Made by a program: the position numbers and the translations under genes. The notes under the pieces were generated by a model that was not told where the DNA came from, ran no database searches, and saw only the letters and a list, made by a program, of their open reading frames with translations. A DNA stretch of 64,000 nucleotides, from contig UQWA01000017.1 of the NCBI GenBank assembly GCA_900544685.1, forward strand, positions 1 to 64,000, read 5' to 3'. Of the stretch, positions 58,529 through 64,000 are shown in pieces. This DNA comes from an uncultured Lachnospiraceae bacterium. GTDB taxonomy: Bacteria; Bacillota; Clostridia; Lachnospirales; Lachnospiraceae. Positions within the stretch are counted from its first letter, which is position 1; each line of letters opens with the position of its first letter.

Positions 58529-60994
58529 TTATTTTACCTTAACAGTCTCTTTTTTCAGATGCCAGATTTCATCTACGTACTGCTGGATGGTTCTGTCAGA
58601 TGTGAACTTACCGCTGCATGCAGTGTTCAGCATTGCCATCTTAGCCCATCCTGCCTCATCTCTGTAAGCTTCTTCTACACGTTTCTGTGCATCTGCATAG
58701 GAACGGAAATCTGCCAGAATGAAGTAAGTATCAGCACGGTCGCTACTCTTGGTGTTCAGCAGGGAGTCGTAAATCTCACGGAATCTCTCTGGATCATCTG
58801 GTGCATATTCGCCATTGATAAGCTGCATCAGCACACGTCTGATATCCTGATCACTGTTGAAGATGTTTTCTGGATGATATCCGCCATTCTGTTCGTAGTT
58901 GATAACTTCGTCTGCGGACAGACCGAAGATAAATGCATTCTCTTTTCCAACTTCTTCTACGATCTCTACATTGGCACCGTCCATGGTTCCAAGAGTCGGA
59001 GCACCATTCAGCATGAACTTCATGTTACCGGTTCCGGATGCTTCCTTGGAAGCTGTGGAAATCTGTTCGGATACATCTGCTGCTGCAAAGATCCATTCTG
59101 CGTTGGATACACGGTAATCTTCAATGAAGACTACTTTCAGTTTATTCTTAATAGAAGCATCATTGTTAATCACATCTGCCACGGAGTTGATCAGCTTAAT
59201 GGTCAGTTTGGCACGTCTGTAACCGGCTGCTGCCTTTGCTCCGAAGATGAATGTTCTTGGATAGAAATCCATTTCCGGATGATCTTTGATCTGGTTGTAC
59301 AGGTACATTACATGAAGGATATTCAGTAACTGACGTTTGTATTCATGAAGTCTCTTAACCTGTACGTCGAAGATAGAACGTGGATCTACTTCGATACCAT
59401 TGTGTTCCTGGATATATTTTGCCAGACGCACTTTGTTCTGGTATTTGATATTCATAAATTCCTGCTGTGCCTTTGGATCGTCTACATAGACTTTCAACTT
59501 GGAAAGCTGTGGCAGATCGGTGATCCATTCGTCTCCGATATGGTCTGTGATCCAGGATGCCAACAGTGGATTACCGTGAAGCAGGAAACGTCTCTGTGTG
59601 ATACCATTTGTCTTATTATTGAACTTCTCTGGCATCATCTGATAGAAGTCTTTCAGTTCCTGATTCTTCAGGATCTCAGTATGAAGCTGTGCTACACCGT
59701 TTACAGAGTAACCTGCTGCGATAGCAAGATGTGCCATCTTCACCTGTCCGTCAAAGATGATAGCCATCTTGCGGACTTTTTCGAAATCACCCGGATATTT
59801 TGCTTCGATCTGTGCTACAAAACGGCGGTTGATCTCTTCAATAATCTGATATACACGCGGAAGCAGTCTGGAGAACAGCTCGATTGGCCATTTTTCCAGA
59901 GCCTCTGCCATGATGGTATGGTTGGTGTACGCACATGTCTTGGAAGTCACTTCCCATGCCTCATCCCATGTCAGACCTTCTTCATCCAGAAGGATACGCA
60001 TCAGTTCGGCAACTGCGACAGTTGGATGGGTATCATTCAGCTGGAAGGTTGCTTTTTCATAGAACTTACGAATGTCGTCATGATTCTTCTTATATTTGGC
60101 AATTGCTTCCTGTACACTTGCAGAAATGAAGAAATACTGCTGTTTCAGGCGCAGCTCTTTTCCTGCATAGTGATTATCATTTGGATACAGAACTTCTACG
60201 ATGTTGCGTGCCAGGTTTTCCTGTTCTACTGCCTTGCGGTAGTCGCCCTTGTCGAAAGAATCCAGCTGGAATTCGCTGATTGCTTCCGCATCCCAGATAC
60301 GTAAAGTATTTACGATATTGTTATTGTAACCAACGATTGGGAAATCATATGGTATGGCACGTACTGACTGATATCCTTCCTGTTTGTAGTAGTTACGTCC
60401 GGTCTTCTCGTCATATTCTACACGAACATATCCACCAAATTTTACCTCTTTTGCATATTCCGGACGGCGCAGCTCGAATGGGTTGCCATCTTTCAGCCAG
60501 TTATCCGGTACTTCTACCTGATACCCATCTTCGATCTTCTGCTTGAACATACCATAGCGGTAACGAATACCACATCCGTATGCAGGATATCCCAGTGTTG
60601 CCAGAGAATCCAGGAAGCATGCTGCCAGACGTCCCAGACCACCGTTACCCAGTGCTGCATCCGGCTCCTGATCTTCGATCACATTGATATCCAGGCCGAT
60701 CTCTTCCAGAGCTTCTTTTACATCATCATAAATGGTCAGGTTGATCATATTGTTACCAAGCGCACGGCCCATCAGGAACTCCATGGACATATAGTATACA
60801 TACTTCGGATCGTCCTTCTCATACTGTTCCTGCGTAGCCAGCCAGTTCTCAATGATCTCATCCTTTACTGCATAAGATACAGCCTGAAATAACTGCTGCT
60901 GTGTAGCTTCTTCCAGATTTTTTCTGTACAGAGCCTTCACATTGGCTTTTACTTCTCTGATAAACTCTTTCTTATTAAACTTCTTAGCTGTCAT
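58529..60994 (-). CDS. glgP: Glycogen/maltodextrin phosphorylase
   Basis: An 821-residue family GT35 phosphorylase that releases glucose-1-phosphate from alpha-1,4-glucans. GNGGLGRLAACFLDSLAT near residue 103 and the PLP-lysine region EASGTGNMKFMLNGA with GTMDGANVEI are clear. The ATG at 60994 follows AAGGGAG; the longer frame to 61141 would overlap ileS and lacks a ribosome site. It starts 19 bases after the ileS stop, so the two may be co-transcribed, an unusual pairing; no other glycogen genes are in view. Confidence 0.95.
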   Translation of the reverse strand: MTAKKFNKKEFIREVKANVKALYRKNLEEATQQQLFQAVSYAVKDEIIENWLATQEQYEKDDPKYVYYMSMEFLMGRALGNNMINLTIYDDVKEALEEIGLDINVIEDQEPDAALGNGGLGRLAACFLDSLATLGYPAYGCGIRYRYGMFKQKIEDGYQVEVPDNWLKDGNPFELRRPEYAKEVKFGGYVRVEYDEKTGRNYYKQEGYQSVRAIPYDFPIVGYNNNIVNTLRIWDAEAISEFQLDSFDKGDYRKAVEQENLARNIVEVLYPNDNHYAGKELRLKQQYFFISASVQEAIAKYKKNHDDIRKFYEKATFQLNDTHPTVAVAELMRILLDEEGLTWDEAWEVTSKTCAYTNHTIMAEALEKWPIELFSRLLPRVYQIIEEINRRFVAQIEAKYPGDFEKVRKMAIIFDGQVKMAHLAIAAGYSVNGVAQLHTEILKNQELKDFYQMMPEKFNNKTNGITQRRFLLHGNPLLASWITDHIGDEWITDLPQLSKLKVYVDDPKAQQEFMNIKYQNKVRLAKYIQEHNGIEVDPRSIFDVQVKRLHEYKRQLLNILHVMYLYNQIKDHPEMDFYPRTFIFGAKAAAGYRRAKLTIKLINSVADVINNDASIKNKLKVVFIEDYRVSNAEWIFAAADVSEQISTASKEASGTGNMKFMLNGAPTLGTMDGANVEIVEEVGKENAFIFGLSADEVINYEQNGGYHPENIFNSDQDIRRVLMQLINGEYAPDDPERFREIYDSLLNTKSSDRADTYFILADFRSYADAQKRVEEAYRDEAGWAKMAMLNTACSGKFTSDRTIQQYVDEIWHLKKETVKVK

Positions 60995-61013
60995 TCGCTT
61001 CTCCCTTCGTTCT

Positions 61014-64000
61014 CTACTGCTTTTCAACAGCCATGGTGACTTTCTCACCGTTGATACTCCAGTCTTTTTCATAACCACTGGTGCTGCCGAGTACAATGTC
61101 ATTGGCCAGTACTGCAGATTCGATTTCTTCTTTGTGGGCACTTAAGATCTGTTCAATCTTCTCATTGCCTTTCGCATAGACAACAATTCTGTCCATCACT
61201 TGGAAGTCCGCTTCTTTTCTCATTGTCTGTACTTTACTGATCAGCTCATTGACAAATCCTTCTTCAATCAGTTCCGGCGTCAGCTTAATCTCAAGAACAA
61301 CGGTCACATCATTATCCTGTTCCGTTACATAATCTTCAGACTGTGCTGTTTCAATCAGCAGATCATCACTTGTTAATACTACATCATCGGCGCCTTCTAT
61401 GTCAAGGCGAAGGGCACCTGTCTCTTTGAGCTCCTTCATGGCAGCCTGACCGTCCAGAGCAGATAACTGCTGACGGATTGCGCCAAGAAGCTTGCCGTAT
61501 TTTGGTCCGACAGTCTTCAGCTGTGGCTTAAAGGTATAAGATACAAATCCATCTACTTCATCAGTAAAAGTGACCTGTTTGCTGTTTAATTCATCACGGA
61601 TAATATCTGTAAAATATTCAGACAGAACCTTTGGCGCCTTTACATACATATTGGCAATCGGCTGTCTGTTCTTGACATTGGCTGCATTTCTGGCCGCACG
61701 TCCAAGAACGACTACTTTCAGTACTTCGTCCATATTTGCTTCCAGTTCCGGATCAATGTGTGCTCCATCTGCAACAGGGAAATCGCAGAGATGTACACTT
61801 TCCGGTGCTGTCTTATCAATGCTGCATACCAGATTCTGATAAATCTGTTCTGTCATGAACGGAATCATCGGTGCTGCTGCTTTTGCCACATTTACAAGAG
61901 CAGTATACAGAGTCATGTATGCATTGATCTTATCCTGTTCCATGCCTTTTGCCCAGAAACGTTCACGGCTGCGGCGTACATACCAGTTACTGCAGTCATC
62001 TACGAATTCCTGAAGAGCTCTTGCTGTTTCCGGAATCTTGTATGCTGCCAGGTCTTCATCTACAGTCTTGATCATGGTATTCATCTTGGACAGGAGCCAT
62101 TTATCCATAACGGATAATTTCTCATAATCCAATGTATATTTTGTTGCGTCAAATTCATCAATATTTGCATACAGCACAAAGAATGCATAGGTGTTCCACA
62201 GAGTACCCATGAACTTACGCTGTCCTTCCTGAACAGCTTTTCCGTGGAAACGGTTCGGCAGCCATGGAGCACTATTGATGTAGAAATACCAGCGAATCGC
62301 ATCTGCACCGTATTTTTCCAGTGCATCGAACGGATCTACTGCATTTCCTTTGGACTTACTCATCTTCTGTCCGTTTTCATCCTGTACATGTCCCAGAACG
62401 ATTACATTCTCATAAGGTGCTTTGTTAAACAGCAGTGTTGATTCTGCCAGCAGAGAATAGAACCATCCACGAGTCTGGTCTACTGCTTCTGAGATAAATT
62501 TTGCAGGGAACTGCTTTTCAAATACGTCTTTATTCTCAAATGGATAATGATGCTGTGCAAATGGCATTGCTCCTGAGTCGAACCAGCAATCAATTACTTC
62601 CGGTACACGGTGCATCTGTTTTCCACATTTCGGGCACTTGATGGTAATTTCATCAATATAAGGTCTGTGCAGCTCTACAGTCTTGGCAGCTTCGTTTCCA
62701 CTCATCTCAAAAAGTTCCTGACGGCTTCCGATGGAGTGCATATGTCCGCATTCACATTCCCAGATGTTCAGAGGAGTTCCCCAGTAACGGTTACGTGAAA
62801 TACCCCAGTCCTGTACATTCTCCAGCCAGTCACCGAAACGTCCTTTTCCGATGCTTTCCGGAATCCAGTTGATGGTGTTGTTGTTGCGGATCAAGTCATC
62901 TTTGACTGCCGTCATCTTGATAAACCAGGATTCACGTGCGTAGTAGATCAGCGGGGTATCACATCTCCAGCAGTGTGGATATTCATGCTCGAACTTCGGT
63001 GCATCAAACAGAAGTCCCCTTGCATCCAGATCTTTTAACACTTCTGGGTCTGCCTTCTTTACAAACAGTCCGGCAAACGGAGTCTCTTCGGTCATTTCGC
63101 CTTTTCCGTTTACAAACTGTACAAATGGCAGGTCATACTTGCGGCCGACTTTGGAGTCGTCTTCACCAAATGCAGGTGCAATATGAACTACACCGGTACC
63201 ATCGGTCAGTGTTACATAGGTATCGCAGGTCACAAAATGTGCTTTCTTACGTTGTTTGTCAGCCACATCTGCTGCACACTGGTATAATGGTTCGTATTCC
63301 TTATATTCCAGATCGGTTCCTTTGTAAGTTTCCAGCACTTCATAAGCCGGTGTCTCTTCGGTTCCCAGTTTTCCAAGGATGGAATCCAGCAGAGCCTCTG
63401 CCATATAATAAGTATATCCGTCTGCTGCTTTTACTTTCACATAAGTTTCATCCGGATTCACACAAAGTGCCACATTAGATGGCAGTGTCCAAGGTGTGGT
63501 GGTCCATGCCAGAATGTAAGCATCCTCGCCTTTTACCTTGAAACGAACGACTGCAGAACGTTCTTTTACAGTCTTGTAGCCCTGTGCTACTTCCTGTGCA
63601 GAAAGCGGAGTACCACAACGCGGACAGTAAGGAACGATCTTGAATCCCTTGTACAGGAGCTTCTTGTTCCAGATCTCTTTTAAAGCCCACCATTCTGATT
63701 CGATATAATCATCATGATAAGTAACATATGGATTATCCATATCAGCCCAGAATCCAACGGTACCGGAGAAGTCCTCCCACATTCCTTTGTATTTCCAGAC
63801 GCTTTCCTTACATTTATTGATAAACGGTACCAGACCATATTCTTCGATCTGCTCCTTGCCGTCCAGTCCCAGCATCTTCTCTACTTCCAGTTCTACAGGA
63901 AGTCCATGGGTATCCCATCCGGCTTTACGAGGTACCATTTCTCCTTTCATTGTATGATAACGAGGGATCATATCTTTGATAACACGGGTCAGCACGTGAC
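61014..64000 (-). CDS. ileS: Isoleucyl-tRNA synthetase, type 2-like (5' end outside window)
   Basis: Partial: about 995 residues; the window edge cuts inside the HIGH motif (the last His is retained, then VLTRVIKDM). The remaining part has the editing domain, the KMSKSKGN catalytic loop, the anticodon-binding domain and a C-terminal extension. The GEMVPRKAGWDTHGLPVE start and the total length of about 1040 fit the eukaryote-like type 2 enzymes common in clostridia. It charges tRNA-Ile. Any T-box leader would lie to the right of the window. Confidence 0.96.
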   Translation of the reverse strand, partial: HVLTRVIKDMIPRYHTMKGEMVPRKAGWDTHGLPVELEVEKMLGLDGKEQIEEYGLVPFINKCKESVWKYKGMWEDFSGTVGFWADMDNPYVTYHDDYIESEWWALKEIWNKKLLYKGFKIVPYCPRCGTPLSAQEVAQGYKTVKERSAVVRFKVKGEDAYILAWTTTPWTLPSNVALCVNPDETYVKVKAADGYTYYMAEALLDSILGKLGTEETPAYEVLETYKGTDLEYKEYEPLYQCAADVADKQRKKAHFVTCDTYVTLTDGTGVVHIAPAFGEDDSKVGRKYDLPFVQFVNGKGEMTEETPFAGLFVKKADPEVLKDLDARGLLFDAPKFEHEYPHCWRCDTPLIYYARESWFIKMTAVKDDLIRNNNTINWIPESIGKGRFGDWLENVQDWGISRNRYWGTPLNIWECECGHMHSIGSRQELFEMSGNEAAKTVELHRPYIDEITIKCPKCGKQMHRVPEVIDCWFDSGAMPFAQHHYPFENKDVFEKQFPAKFISEAVDQTRGWFYSLLAESTLLFNKAPYENVIVLGHVQDENGQKMSKSKGNAVDPFDALEKYGADAIRWYFYINSAPWLPNRFHGKAVQEGQRKFMGTLWNTYAFFVLYANIDEFDATKYTLDYEKLSVMDKWLLSKMNTMIKTVDEDLAAYKIPETARALQEFVDDCSNWYVRRSRERFWAKGMEQDKINAYMTLYTALVNVAKAAAPMIPFMTEQIYQNLVCSIDKTAPESVHLCDFPVADGAHIDPELEANMDEVLKVVVLGRAARNAANVKNRQPIANMYVKAPKVLSEYFTDIIRDELNSKQVTFTDEVDGFVSYTFKPQLKTVGPKYGKLLGAIRQQLSALDGQAAMKELKETGALRLDIEGADDVVLTSDDLLIETAQSEDYVTEQDNDVTVVLEIKLTPELIEEGFVNELISKVQTMRKEADFQVMDRIVVYAKGNEKIEQILSAHKEEIESAVLANDIVLGSTSGYEKDWSINGEKVTMAVEKQ

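Noticed and set aside
59345..60304. A 319-residue open frame antisense to glgP, and similar long antisense frames at 4175-5182, 21083-21892 and 58472-59329
   Set aside because: They lie wholly or mostly opposite strong coding genes, lack ribosome sites and have Cys/His/Ile-rich composition typical of shadow frames.
60995..61141. Longer N terminus for glgP
   Set aside because: It overlaps the 3' end of ileS and has no ribosome site; AAGGGAG precedes the ATG at 60994.

Overview
The window reads as chromosomal DNA of a spore-forming, anaerobic, low-to-mid GC Firmicute, most likely a gut Lachnospiraceae (Blautia or a near relative; genus is inference). Evidence: a type III glutamine synthetase, a flavodiiron FprA protein, an NrdG activase, lactate-racemase cofactor genes larB/larC, small DUF4250 and DUF1846 proteins typical of clostridia, strong AGGAGG ribosome sites, and three sporulation genes (spoIID, a spoIIQ-like gene, a sipL-like gene), two of them behind sequences that look like sporulation sigma promoters. 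Almost all genes are intact housekeeping or envelope genes. I see no prophage, CRISPR array, rRNA or complete insertion sequence.

Layout. 1-8.2 kb: glnN, a secreted SH3/NlpC-P60 hydrolase, a VWA protein and ftsH, all on the minus strand. 8.4-11.4 kb: an FtsX-type ABC exporter pair. 11.6-17 kb (plus strand): a DUF1846 protein, pyrG behind an attenuator-like leader, and a MarR-MATE efflux operon with twin operators. 17-24.6 kb: secreted protein, nitroreductase, SEC-C methionine aminopeptidase, csoR-copA copper operon, a ThrH-type HAD phosphatase and queT with a structured leader. 24.7-31 kb: a response regulator/histidine kinase pair followed by a lipoprotein and a very large secreted protein made of two complete arylsulfotransferase units. 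31-38.3 kb: FprA flavoprotein, CmpB-type membrane protein with a small partner, nrdG, a ZinT-like secreted protein, and clpB coupled to a DUF4250 gene. 38.4-43.2 kb: nfo-larB-larC-HD hydrolase-amidase operon. 43.3-49 kb: a ferredoxin-like DUF362 protein, then lipoprotein-sipL-ispE-gntR (minus) and plsC (plus). 49-56 kb: ddl-murF-DUF1002, an aspartate aminotransferase and serine acetyltransferase. 56.3-56.5 kb: tRNA-Phe and tRNA-Gly behind a consensus promoter. 56.6-64 kb: spoIIQ-like, spoIID, glgP and ileS (cut by the right edge inside the HIGH motif).

Themes. Cell-wall synthesis and remodelling (Ddl, MurF, NlpC/P60, Amidase_2, SpoIID/SpoIIQ), metal handling (CsoR-CopA, LarBC, ZinT-like), and protein quality control (FtsH, ClpB) dominate. 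The most unusual items are regulatory or architectural: the duplicated arylsulfotransferase, a kissing-loop-like queT leader, a pyrG leader whose 5' end mimics the terminator arm, an in-frame ribosome site inside copA that could make a free copper chaperone, and two dispersed hairpin repeat families. All were found by reading the sequence; no folding program or database search was run.
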